Made by a program: the position numbers and the translations under genes
Assembly: GCF_022662495.1 (NCBI RefSeq)
Contig: NZ_JAKPBU010000001.1
Coordinates: 1,550,001-1,614,000, forward strand
Length of the DNA stretch: 64,000 bases
Direction of reading: 5' to 3'
Origin: Lysobacter sp. M2-1
GTDB taxonomy: Bacteria; Pseudomonadota; Gammaproteobacteria; Xanthomonadales; Xanthomonadaceae
Notes under the pieces: model-generated
The model's database searches: none
What the model was told of the DNA's origin: nothing
Seen by the model: only the letters and a program-made list of their open reading frames with translations
Shown here: one piece after another, positions 28,901-36,692 of the stretch
How positions within the stretch are numbered: position 1 is the stretch's first letter
Layout of the letters: the number at the start of each line of letters is the position of its first letter

Positions 28901-29106
28901 ACCACGACCGTATCGAGCGTGGTCGCGTCGGCCGGCGTCGGCGACGGCTGCGCCTGCTCGGTCTGCTCGGCCTGCTCCGTCTGCAATGCCGGCGGCGGTG
29001 CCTGCTGCGCCTGCGTGTCCTGGGCGAACGCAGGATTGATGACGATCACACCACCGATGATGGTGAACATGGCCTTCGATTTGAATCGCTTCAGCTTCTG
29101 ATTCAT
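25921..29106 (-). CDS. TonB-dependent receptor for plant oligosaccharides
   Basis: This 1061-residue outer-membrane receptor has a signal peptide ending NPAFAQ and a Gln/Glu/Pro-rich linker (residues 30-60). The TonB box is TLDTVVVTG (63-71). The plug domain spans about 75-190 (IGKFPDTNLAESLQRITGIS, ARGFGPQFNMVTLNGRQIPG), and the 22-strand barrel ends in the C-terminal aromatic RYKF. It matches the TonB-dependent receptors of Xanthomonas CUT loci. With the tandem XylR-type boxes upstream it probably imports xylan fragments. It begins the minus-strand group receptor-sapC-cupin-halogenase-lactonase, although a terminator follows it. Confidence 0.95.
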   Translation of the reverse strand: MNQKLKRFKSKAMFTIIGGVIVINPAFAQDTQAQQAPPPALQTEQAEQTEQAQPSPTPADATTLDTVVVTGMRNALAHSMNTKRNAAGVVDAISAEDIGKFPDTNLAESLQRITGISIERRDGEGAQVTARGFGPQFNMVTLNGRQIPGADAFGAAGQVPVGGVDGGTRAFNFAQLASEAINGIEVYKTGQAHVPSGGIGATINILTDKPLNHSGVVASAGAKLGYDKSQPFEGDDATPELSGIFSWTNPDKTFGIGLNASYQKRKGGSVQATENNWNIQPWTGSMPGGPDVVNAPGLGELYGRPNDLRYAFADFERERINGQAVIQFAPVDSVTLTLDYTYSTNEIAEDRGEQGMWLQNSQYTDVEFDTSGAVATPVYIREIVQTKDFGLEQQSNRQKYKLGSLGFNAAWDVNDRLRLSLDMHDSKNESRPNDPLTGGGATYFSLAGTNNCSASAHCGGYYAQEYWFNNGLPISARTWYPTQADALAGTNGVINADFAPGELGSQVLRIESQTQISEIKQARVDGEWNFDNGRFQFGVDNTKSSTHRLQANQMYAALGDWGVANVEEDGANGLIGLLHPISIVGLFDDYDGSGAAQGAWAGDANDLARWAAEHYGVSNSVSDVLAADNRVEEKTNSAYVQVDFEGELGGMPTATRIGVRYEKTDVVSTSAVAIPSAIEWQANNDFRIVRSAETQPFSEKASYSYVLPNLDFSIDFTDELKGRASFGKTIARAPYGNLYAGPGPNAPSGSILTDPSTRATGSAQDPGLLPLESENLDLALEWYFDDASFIAATYWRKTVDNFVGNSVVRENLYGLTDPTSGPDAQAALAFLTSQACVDQVGAANAAACSANDTSLFTATALLRNDPAGLAAFDGTDAQALATENAYNLVGEADDPLYMFDVNKPVNQHKAGLHGWELAGQHFFGDSGFGIFANYTIVKGDVGFDDGGDPGIDQFSLTGLSDSANAAFMFEKYGWSARLAWNWRDEYLIMANQGGSRNPFYVEAYQQWDLNVNYAFNDHWSAGFEVINLTGEDVRWHGRTDEQVIKLLDQNPRYMIGVRYKF

Positions 29107-29441
29107 GAGCGTGTCCTCAACCCTGGAGTTGTGCGGCCAACAGTGATGTGATCTCCGGTGTGCGACGCGGCTTGAGCAGCCATTGGGCTGTCACAAACCT
29201 GCGTCGCACCCTTCGTCATTGGTGCGAAGCATCGGCACCTGCAACCTCTCATCTGGATACCTCCCCTCTTGCGTTCGATGAATGTGATCGCCCCTCCCAA
29301 GGCATCCACAGGCTCGCCCTTCACGAACCGGACACGCAAAGCGCCCGGTTCGGCCATGCCGGCTTCGAACCCGCCTCAGAAACAAAAATCTGTGCGACAG
29401 CGCCACCGCCCCTTGGCCCCTTACCGATGGCGCCAAGCCCC

Positions 29442-29455
29442 CGTTAGCGGTAACA
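29442..29455. promoter_or_regulatory. XylR-type box 1 between receptor and transporter
   Basis: CGTTAGCGGTAACA matches the xylB operator at all but three of 14 positions. It lies in the 583-base divergent region 29107-29689, which otherwise has no gene. Its centre is 22 bp from box 2, two helical turns, so two repressor dimers could sit on one face. Confidence 0.75.
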
Positions 29456-29463
29456 ATGCGCAT

Positions 29464-29477
29464 TGATAGCGCTATCA
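29464..29477. promoter_or_regulatory. XylR-type box 2 between receptor and transporter
   Basis: TGATAGCGCTATCA is a perfect 14-bp palindrome with the same AGCGCT core as the xylB operator. It stands 212 bases before the transporter start and 357 bases before the receptor start, so long leaders or additional promoters are implied. Confidence 0.8.
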
Positions 29478-29689
29478 TTTGCACTTGTCATCGTGCGGTG
29501 CAGCAAGGACATCATGGTTCCCTCGTCGCCGATTTCAGCAGCGCCTTCGTCCTCGGCAGCCGGGACGCTTTCGGGCCGGCTGCCCCAGGATGGTCGCGTT
29601 CGCGCGGCGTGCTCGCATGTCGGACACAAGGCCGCGTATCGCCTCGCCAGCCAGACCCCGCCGCAGGACGGCGACATCACGACCCGGCC

Positions 29690-31174
29690 ATGAACGACGT
29701 CGCGCAAACCCTCTCCGTACGCGAAAAGGTCGGCTACAGCCTCGGCGACCTGGCGGCCAACCTGATCTTCCAGACCCTGGTCACCTTCATCGCGTTCTTC
29801 TACACCGACGTTTACCGGATTCCGGCCGACGTCGCCGGCACGGTGATCTTCACCGGCGGCCTGCTCGGCGCCTTCGTGTTCACGCCGATGATGGGGCTGA
29901 TCGCCGACCGCACCCGCACGCGCTGGGGCAAGTTCCGGCCATGGATCCTGTGGACGGCGATTCCATTCGGAGTGCTGTCGCTCCTCGCCTTCAGCACTCC
30001 GGACCTGGGCGAGCGCGGCAAGGTCATCTACGCGATGGCGACCTATACCTTGCTGGTGCTGGTGTACGCCGCCAACAACCTGCCGTATTCGGCGCTCAGC
30101 GGCGTGCTGACTGGCGACATGGCCCAGCGCAACAGCCTGTCCTCCTACCGCTTCGTCGCGGTGATGATCGCGCAGTTCATCATCCAGGCCCTACTGCTGC
30201 CGCTGGTGCTGATCCTCGGCGACGGCGATAAGGTGCGCGGCTTCGAGAACACCATGCTGGTGTTCGCCGTGATGGGCACGATCTTCTTCCTGATCACCTT
30301 CCTGACCACGAAGGAGCGCATCGTCCCGGCGCCCGAGCAGAAGTCGACCATCCGCCAGGACCTGGCCGACCTGGCGAAGAACACGCCATGGCAAGTGATG
30401 CTGGTGCTGACCGTGCTGGTCTTCGTGACCCTTGCCCTGAAGGGCGGCCTGTACGTGTACTACTTCAAGTACTACCTCGATGAAGCCGCGCTGGCGAACT
30501 TCCTCGAGAACGTCGGCTTCAACCGCCTCATCGCCGGGTTGAACACGGTGCTCACCGGCGTGGGCCTGACCGAGTTCCAATGGCCGAAGGACGCGCCGAC
30601 CTCGGCCTTCAGCCTGTTCAACGGCAGCGGCATCATCTTCATGATCGTCGGCATCGGTTTCTCCAAGGGCCTGGCCGACCGCTTCGGCAAGCGCGACGTG
30701 TTCGGCGGCGGATTGTTCGTCTCGACCTTGTGCCTGCTGGCGTTTTGGCTGTTCCCGCCGCAGGCGGTGGGCCTCGCGGTCGCGGCCCAGGTCCTGCACG
30801 GCTTTTTCTACGGCATCACGATCCCGCTGCTGTGGGCGATGGTGGCCGACGTGGCCGATTATTCGGAATGGAAGAACCACCGCCGCGCCACCGCGATCGT
30901 GTTCTCCGCGATCCTGATCGGCCTGAAGATCGGTCTGAGCACGGGCAGCGCGCTGGTGGCGAAGATCCTGGCCGCCTACGGCTACGACCCCGACCTCGCC
31001 GTGCAGTCGGCCGGTGCCGTGCGCGGTATCCAGATGGCGGTGAGCGTGTACGCATCGATCCCGTTCCTGCTGTGCGTCGCGCTTCTGTTCTTCTACAAGA
31101 TCGACAAGAAGGCCGAGACGCGCATCGAGCAGGAACTGGCCGCGCGCCGCGCCGCGGGCATCGCGACTCCCTGA
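29690..31174 (+). CDS. GPH-family (MFS) sugar transporter
   Basis: This 494-residue inner-membrane carrier belongs to the glycoside-pentoside-hexuronide cation symporter family. The N terminus VREKVGYSLGDLAANLIFQT is the GPH signature, followed by the loop DRTRTRWGKFRPWILW. About twelve membrane segments are seen. An extra polar stretch at about residues 260-305 lies between the central helices and lengthens the protein relative to MelB-type members. It most likely imports xylose or short xylo-oligosaccharides with a cation. The ATG at 29690 lacks a good SD. The cytoplasmic GH43 gene follows after 28 bases, so they form one operon under the tandem boxes. Confidence 0.92.
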   Translation: MNDVAQTLSVREKVGYSLGDLAANLIFQTLVTFIAFFYTDVYRIPADVAGTVIFTGGLLGAFVFTPMMGLIADRTRTRWGKFRPWILWTAIPFGVLSLLAFSTPDLGERGKVIYAMATYTLLVLVYAANNLPYSALSGVLTGDMAQRNSLSSYRFVAVMIAQFIIQALLLPLVLILGDGDKVRGFENTMLVFAVMGTIFFLITFLTTKERIVPAPEQKSTIRQDLADLAKNTPWQVMLVLTVLVFVTLALKGGLYVYYFKYYLDEAALANFLENVGFNRLIAGLNTVLTGVGLTEFQWPKDAPTSAFSLFNGSGIIFMIVGIGFSKGLADRFGKRDVFGGGLFVSTLCLLAFWLFPPQAVGLAVAAQVLHGFFYGITIPLLWAMVADVADYSEWKNHRRATAIVFSAILIGLKIGLSTGSALVAKILAAYGYDPDLAVQSAGAVRGIQMAVSVYASIPFLLCVALLFFYKIDKKAETRIEQELAARRAAGIATP

Positions 31175-31202
31175 TCGTCGCCGCAACGCAGCAGGAGCCC
31201 GC

Positions 31203-32222
31203 ATGTCCGAAGAATTCGATCCGGTCGAGCTGCAGGCGCTGGCCGAGAAGGCGATTTCGCCGCCGCTGGTCACGCACATCTACACCGCCGACCCATCGGC
31301 GCATGTGTTCGACGGAAAAATCTACATCTATCCATCGCACGACATCGATGCGGGCATTCCGTTCAACGATGACGGCGACCATTTCGGCATGCAGGACTAC
31401 CACGTGCTGCGGATGAACTCGCCCGCGGATGGGGCAGCCGAGGATTGCGGCGTCGCATTGCGCGTCGACGACGTGCCGTGGGCCGAGCGTCAGATGTGGG
31501 CGCCGGATGCGGCGACCAAGGACGGCAAGTACTACCTGTACTTCCCGGCCAAGCGCGCCGACGGCCTGTTCCAGATCGGCGTGGCGGTAGGCGACCATCC
31601 CGCCGGTCCCTTCGTGGCCGAACCCGAAGCCATTGCCGGCAGCTATTCCATCGACCCGGCGGTGTACGCCGACGACGACGGTGCGTTCTACATGTATTTC
31701 GGCGGCCTCTGGGGCGGGCAGCTGCAGAAGTATCGGGACAACGCCTATTCGCCGGCGCACGGGGAACCCGCCGATGGCCAACCCGCGCTGGGGCCGCGCC
31801 TGGCGCGCCTGTCCCACGACATGAAGCAGTTCGCCGAGGCGCCGCGGGAAGTTGTGATCCTCGATGAGGCCGGCGAGCCGTTGCGCGCGGGCGACCACGA
31901 CCGGCGCTTCTTCGAGGCGCCGTGGCTGCACAGGCACGAGGGTCGCTATTACCTCTCGTACTCCACCGGCAACACGCATTTCCTGTGCTATGCGGTGGCC
32001 GACAATCCCTACGGACCATTCGTCTACCAGGGCCGGATCCTGGCGCCAGTGGTCGGGTGGACCACGCATCACTCGATCTGCGCGTTCCAGGACCAGTGGT
32101 ACTTGTTCTATCACGACTCGCTGCTGTCCGGCGGCATCACCCACCTGCGCTCGATCAAGGTCACGCCGCTGCATCACGACGGGCAGGGCAGGATCCGCAC
32201 CATCCATCCCTATGGAGAGTGA
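31203..32222 (+). CDS. Cytoplasmic GH43 xylosidase/arabinofuranosidase
   Basis: This 339-residue single-domain GH43 enzyme lacks a signal peptide. The base Asp30 is in YTADPSAHVF, the second Asp in YSIDPAVYADDDG, and the acid Glu in FFEAPWLHRHEGRYY. The length is that of compact intracellular GH43 members. SD AGGAG stands before the ATG. Following the GPH transporter, it should hydrolyse imported oligosaccharides to xylose or arabinose, complementing the periplasmic GH43 at 16853. Exact specificity is not decided by sequence. Confidence 0.91.
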   Translation: MSEEFDPVELQALAEKAISPPLVTHIYTADPSAHVFDGKIYIYPSHDIDAGIPFNDDGDHFGMQDYHVLRMNSPADGAAEDCGVALRVDDVPWAERQMWAPDAATKDGKYYLYFPAKRADGLFQIGVAVGDHPAGPFVAEPEAIAGSYSIDPAVYADDDGAFYMYFGGLWGGQLQKYRDNAYSPAHGEPADGQPALGPRLARLSHDMKQFAEAPREVVILDEAGEPLRAGDHDRRFFEAPWLHRHEGRYYLSYSTGNTHFLCYAVADNPYGPFVYQGRILAPVVGWTTHHSICAFQDQWYLFYHDSLLSGGITHLRSIKVTPLHHDGQGRIRTIHPYGE

Positions 32223-32320
32223 CCCAAGGCGGTGCGATCAGGCGGTTCTTGAGCACGAATGCAAAGCGCAGCATCGTCCTGCGACGCAATCTTTCGTCGC
32301 GTCACCGGTGGCGCGGGTCG

Positions 32321-33049
32321 TCAGGCGTGCGCCGCCCAGGCCGGCGATCCTGCGACGTAATCGATGCAAGGGTCGTAGCGGCCCGGCACCTCGGTATAGC
32401 GCAGCGCCTGGGTGCAGCCGATCTCGGAAGTGAAGTAGCCCAGCAGAGCGAGCTCCTTCATCATGCGGAAGAACGTGGCTGGCTCGACTGGAGCGTCGGA
32501 AGTGATCTCTTCCGCTTCGATGGAATCGTACGGAGGCAGCTGCGCCAGGCCCTGGCGCTTGCGGTCTTCTGCCTCCGTCTCGTACGCCTCCCGGTGTGCC
32601 TGGCGATCGAAGGCGGTCAGCACGGCCAGGCGTTGCTGAGGCGTGGCCTGCATGAACGGCACGTTGGCCGCCTTCGTCGCGGCGGCGTCGACCCGGCGCA
32701 TGCCGTCGCGGAAAGTTTTCTGTTCGCCGGGGTCGTAGCAGTCGGTGACCATGAGCGCCATGAACGCGCCGACTTTCGCATCCTTCGCGCCCGGAGTCCT
32801 GGTGGCGGGAACGATCGTTTCCGCGACCTCGTCGAGGAACGCGATTTCCTGGGAGCTGAACTGGCCAAGACGCGTGTTGGCCGGGACGCTTGCCGCCTTT
32901 TCTGCCGCCTTCTCCACGTCCTCCACGCGGCCGCAGCCGATCAGCGCCGCGCCGCCGAGCAGCAGGCTCACGCGTCGGATCGCCTCGCGCCGGGTGATCG
33001 TCGGGGCCTGTTCGGATTCGGATGGCATGGGTTGAGAGGACATGTTCAT
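32321..33049 (-). CDS. Gluconate 2-dehydrogenase subunit-3-like protein, Tat/lipoprotein signal
   Basis: This small partner subunit of GMC-type dehydrogenases carries a twin-arginine signal (TITRREAIRRVSLLLGGAAL) ending in a lipobox IGC. The mature protein would therefore be exported and possibly lipid-anchored. The body (FSSQEIAFLDEVAETIVPAT, then ALLGYFTSEIGCTQALRY) is characteristic of gluconate 2-dehydrogenase subunit 3. A GTG at 33064 overlaps the GMC stop (GTGA) and is an alternative start; the ATG at 33049 is used here. It should stabilise the FAD subunit and carry it through the Tat system. Confidence 0.88.
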   Translation of the reverse strand: MNMSSQPMPSESEQAPTITRREAIRRVSLLLGGAALIGCGRVEDVEKAAEKAASVPANTRLGQFSSQEIAFLDEVAETIVPATRTPGAKDAKVGAFMALMVTDCYDPGEQKTFRDGMRRVDAAATKAANVPFMQATPQQRLAVLTAFDRQAHREAYETEAEDRKRQGLAQLPPYDSIEAEEITSDAPVEPATFFRMMKELALLGYFTSEIGCTQALRYTEVPGRYDPCIDYVAGSPAWAAHA

Positions 33050-33060
33050 GTCGGCCCCGG

Positions 33061-34743
33061 TCACAGGTTGCGGCGCTTGAGCTCGTCCACGGCGAAGTTG
33101 GCCGCACGGGCGGTGATCGCCATGTACGTCAGCGAAGGATTCTGGCAGGCGGAGGAGGTCATGCAGGCGCCATCGGTCACGAAAACGTTGGGGGCGTCCC
33201 AGACCTGGTTGTGCGCGTTGAGCACCGAGGTCTTGGGATCGCGCCCCATGCGCGCGGTGCCCATCTCATGGATCGCCATCCCGGGGTAGGAGCCTTCGTC
33301 GTAGGTCTTGACCTTCTTCACGCCGGCCTGCTCGAGCATCTGCGCCATGTCGTCGATCATGTCCTTGCGCATCAGGCGCTCGTTCTCCCCGAGCGCGCAA
33401 TCGATCTTCAGCACCGGCAGGCCCCATTTGTCCTTCTTCTCCGGGTCAAGCGCGATGTGGTTGGAATGCGCAGGCAGCATCTCGGCGAACGCGGTGGAGC
33501 CGATCGTCCATGGCCCCGGTGTGGTCGCCTCGTCCTTCATCTCGGCACCGATCCCGAGCTCACGCACCGCGCGCTGCCAGCCCTGCCGGCTCGCGCCACC
33601 CTGGTAGCCGAAACCGCGCAGATACTCGCGCTTGTCGCCGAACAGGTTGCGATAGCGCGGAATGTAGAACCCGGTCGGTCGGCGGCCGTAGTAGTACTTG
33701 CCTGTCAGGCCTTCGATCTCGCCTTCCGCACCGCAGCGGAAATGATGGTCCATGAGATTGTGACCGAGTTCCCCCGAGCTGCTGCCAAGCCCGCCCGGCC
33801 ACACGTCGGTCGCCGAGCGCATCAGCAGCCAAGTCGAATTGAGCGTGGACGCGCACAGGAACACGATCTTCGCGCTGTAGTCGGTGACCTGCTCGGTCAC
33901 CGCATCGATGACGCGCACTCCGCTGGCGCGCTTGCCGGTCTTGTCGAGCAGGACCTCGGTGACGATCGACCAGGGCTTGAGCGTGAGCCGGCCGGTCTTC
34001 ATCGCCGCCGGCAGCGTGGACGACTGGGTGCTGAAATAGGCGCCGTACGGGCAGCCCAGCCAGCAGGCGTTGCGATACTGGCAGGGCGCGCGCCCAGGCA
34101 GTGCCTGGGTGGCGTTCGCGGTGCGCCCCGGGATGATCCGGCGCTTGCCGCCGAACGCGTTGCGCAGGCGTCCGGCAACCAGCTCTTCACCGCAGTTCAG
34201 CGGCATCGCCGGCTGGAACTGGCCATCGGGAAGCTGCGCCATGCCCTCGCGGGATCCGGCAATGCCGGCGTGCCTTTCCACGTGGTCGTACCAGGGCGCA
34301 AGGTCGGCGTAGCGGATCGGCCAATCGACAGCCACGCCTTCCTTTTCGTTGGCCTCGAAGTCGAAATCGCTCCAGCGATAGCTCTGGCGGCCCCACAGCA
34401 ACGAGCGCCCGCCCACCCGGTAACTGCGGAACCAGTCGAAGCGCTTCACCTCGGTGTACGGCGATTCCTGTTCGTTGACCCAGGCCGACTCGTTGGTCTC
34501 GTCCAGGAGGTCCCGCTTGAGCACGCTGTGCGCCTGCTCCATCGAATAGGTGGCCCTGCCGCGATGCAGATACTCCCAGGGCGCCTTGGTCGCGTTGACG
34601 TAGTCCTTGATGTGCTCGACGTTGCGGCCACGCTCCAGGAGCAGGACGCGCAAGCCCTTCTCGGTGAGCTCCTTGGCCGCCCAACCGCCGGAGATGCCTG
34701 ATCCGACCACGATTGCGTCGTAATCTGTGGATTGCGCCACCAT
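33061..34743 (-). CDS. GMC oxidoreductase, FAD-dependent sugar dehydrogenase
   Basis: This 560-residue flavoprotein has the N-terminal Rossmann motif VVGSGISGGWAAKEL, a mid-protein Cys-rich stretch (CQYRNACWLGCPYGAYF), and the C-terminal active-site region ending SSACQNPSLTYMAITA. It has no signal peptide of its own, as expected for catalytic subunits exported with a Tat-bearing subunit 3. SD GGAGG lies just before the ATG at 34743; the frame is open to 34962 but without signals. With subunit 3 encoded downstream, it resembles periplasmic glucoside 3-dehydrogenases and other sugar dehydrogenases. The cytochrome c subunit present in some complexes is absent here. Confidence 0.9.
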   Translation of the reverse strand: MVAQSTDYDAIVVGSGISGGWAAKELTEKGLRVLLLERGRNVEHIKDYVNATKAPWEYLHRGRATYSMEQAHSVLKRDLLDETNESAWVNEQESPYTEVKRFDWFRSYRVGGRSLLWGRQSYRWSDFDFEANEKEGVAVDWPIRYADLAPWYDHVERHAGIAGSREGMAQLPDGQFQPAMPLNCGEELVAGRLRNAFGGKRRIIPGRTANATQALPGRAPCQYRNACWLGCPYGAYFSTQSSTLPAAMKTGRLTLKPWSIVTEVLLDKTGKRASGVRVIDAVTEQVTDYSAKIVFLCASTLNSTWLLMRSATDVWPGGLGSSSGELGHNLMDHHFRCGAEGEIEGLTGKYYYGRRPTGFYIPRYRNLFGDKREYLRGFGYQGGASRQGWQRAVRELGIGAEMKDEATTPGPWTIGSTAFAEMLPAHSNHIALDPEKKDKWGLPVLKIDCALGENERLMRKDMIDDMAQMLEQAGVKKVKTYDEGSYPGMAIHEMGTARMGRDPKTSVLNAHNQVWDAPNVFVTDGACMTSSACQNPSLTYMAITARAANFAVDELKRRNL

Positions 34744-34981
34744 TGCCTCCGGGAAATTGACGAGGGACAAGCGCTGGATGCGTGCGCGTGATGCTATCGT
34801 ATTTTCCGGATGAATGACTTGCGAGAAGCGATGCCCGCCTTCGGCTCGACTGCTTGCCGACTGCTGTCGCGTCCGTCCGCTGATTTTGCAGAGCGGCGAC
34901 GCAGACGCCTGGGCACGATCGGGTTCGGAGCACGCACGATGCTTTCGGTCCTGCCCCTTCACTCAAACGAAAGAGTCCGCC

Positions 34982-35887
34982 ATGACCACGACGCGTAGAC
35001 AATTCCTGGTTCGTTCGATCCAGAGCGGGGCGGCGCTGCTTGTGCCAGCCGTGCTGCCCGGCCGCGCCTTCGCCGGCGAGTCGGGCCGGCCGTTTGGCAT
35101 CCAGGTCTACGCGGTCAACCAGGCGTTCGAAAGTGATCCGGCAGGCACCTTCAAGAAGCTCCGGCAAATCGGCTTCACGGAAGTGGAATGCTATGCGGGC
35201 GGCAAGCTGTCAGCGAGGGAATACCGTCGAATGATCGACGACGCGGGCCTGGTCTGTCCCAGCACCCATCTGGATTTCGATCCGGTCAATCTGGAAGCGT
35301 CCTTCGAAACCGCGCATGCGCTGGGGGCGAAGTTCGCCGCCAGTTCTGCGTTGCGCTCGGCCATCGATCCCAAGGTATCGTGGGAATCCGACTTCAGTCT
35401 GGACGAAGCCAAGCGCACGGCCGAACTGGCCAATCGGATCGGCGAAGCGGCCAAGCGTGCCGGCCTGCAATACGCCTACCACAACCACGATTACGAATTC
35501 GCCGACGTGGGCGAGGGGACGAGCGGTTTCGACTTCCTGTTGCGCGAGACCGACAGCGATCTGGTCAAGTTCGAGATCGACTGCGGCTGGATGACGTTCG
35601 CCGGTCGCCGTCCCGAAGAGTATCTCGCCAGAGAGCCGGCCCGGTTCCCGATGCTGCATATCAAGGACTATCTGGCCGCGAGCAAGCCCGCGGCCACGAA
35701 AGGTCCGCGGCCGGCCATGGTCGGCGCGGAACTGGGGCGCGGCACGGTCGATTACCGTCCGATCTTCGCCGCGGCAAGAAAGGCCGGCGTGCAGCACTAC
35801 TTCGCCGAGCAGGAGGGGCCGTTCTCGCGTATGGATCAGCTCGATGCCGCCAAAATCGCCTACGAGTACCTGCGTTCCGTGCCGTGA
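34982..35887 (+). CDS. Tat-exported sugar phosphate isomerase/epimerase-like protein
   Basis: This 301-residue TIM-barrel protein of the AP-endonuclease-2/sugar isomerase superfamily has a twin-arginine signal (TTTRRQFLVRSIQSGAALLVP). Metal ligands typical of the family can be recognised in YAYHNHDYEF, VKFEIDCGWM, MLHIKDYL and YFAEQEGPF. Export makes a role on free or keto sugars in the periplasm more likely than on sugar phosphates. It is divergent from the GMC/subunit-3 pair with 238 bases between, suggesting a common regulator. Homologues near GMC dehydrogenases are linked to 3-keto-glycoside cleavage; this is an inference. Confidence 0.87.
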   Translation: MTTTRRQFLVRSIQSGAALLVPAVLPGRAFAGESGRPFGIQVYAVNQAFESDPAGTFKKLRQIGFTEVECYAGGKLSAREYRRMIDDAGLVCPSTHLDFDPVNLEASFETAHALGAKFAASSALRSAIDPKVSWESDFSLDEAKRTAELANRIGEAAKRAGLQYAYHNHDYEFADVGEGTSGFDFLLRETDSDLVKFEIDCGWMTFAGRRPEEYLAREPARFPMLHIKDYLAASKPAATKGPRPAMVGAELGRGTVDYRPIFAAARKAGVQHYFAEQEGPFSRMDQLDAAKIAYEYLRSVP

Positions 35888-36123
35888 GCAGGAAGATCGT
35901 GCGCAGTACGAGAGGACGGGCAAGTCGCTGAAGCGGCATCCACCCGTCTTCCGTCAGTGAAGTGGTTCGGCGGCGAAGCGCCCCGCTTCGTTTCGACGTT
36001 GGCGATTTTGCGCCTGCGCGGATGAAAAACTGAATCGTAGCCAGCATCGGAACGCGCATCTCACCGGCGTTTCACCACCGCAGCGGTATTGGACCTGCAC
36101 CACACCCTGGAACGGAGGTTGTC

Positions 36124-36495
36124 GTGCGCAGGCTATTGCTTGGAATGTGTCTTGCCCTGGTGGCATCGGCCGCCAATGCTGATGGGGTGGAAAACAAATG
36201 GCGTCTGGAGCTCAGCGGCGGAGCCGAGTCGGCCGGCCGCATCGTGCTGCAGTTGGCGCCGGCCGAGGGGGATCCGATCCGTGCGACCGTGGACGTGGTC
36301 CAGGGACGCAGCGAGAACGGCATCGCCAATGACGTGCGCGATGCGCTGCAGGCGCAGGCGGGCAAGCGCTACAGCGTCGAGGTCGACGATGGCGAGGACG
36401 TGCTGGTGAAGAAGCACGAGGGCGAGCGCGACTTCGTCGTCACCATCGTCGAGAACAGCGTGCGGGGCGTGCGTATCAGCGTCAATGCCGAGTAG
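36124..36495 (+). CDS. Small exported protein of unknown function
   Basis: This 123-residue protein starts at GTG with GGAGG seven bases upstream and has a signal peptide (MRRLLLGMCLALVASAANA). The mature part is acidic and beta-rich (KWRLELSGGAESAGRIVLQL, then VVTIVENSVRGVRISVNAE). I recognise no family. Alternating hydrophobic strands suggest a small periplasmic beta-sandwich. It stands about 200 bases before the DUF4097 gene on the same strand, so the two could be related in role, but no direct link is visible. Confidence 0.7.
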   Translation: MRRLLLGMCLALVASAANADGVENKWRLELSGGAESAGRIVLQLAPAEGDPIRATVDVVQGRSENGIANDVRDALQAQAGKRYSVEVDDGEDVLVKKHEGERDFVVTIVENSVRGVRISVNAE

Positions 36496-36692
36496 GCGCG
36501 CGATCCGGTAGGGGTAGGCGCGGGGTAGGGCGGAACCGCTGTGAGGCGTCCGCCCGTGTCGGAAAGTCGACCTGGATCTGATCTGGCAGCTGCCGCGGGC
36601 GGGGCTCTATCCGGGCGGAATCTGCACGATCGTTGCAACCATTGGCTCGGTGGGCGCATCCCATGCACTTCGACCCGATCGGAGGCAATGCG

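Noticed and set aside
34788-34805. TGATGCTATCGTA before the sugar-isomerase-like gene
   Set aside because: It resembles the TGATAGCGCTATCA box only superficially; the palindrome and AGCGCT core are lost.
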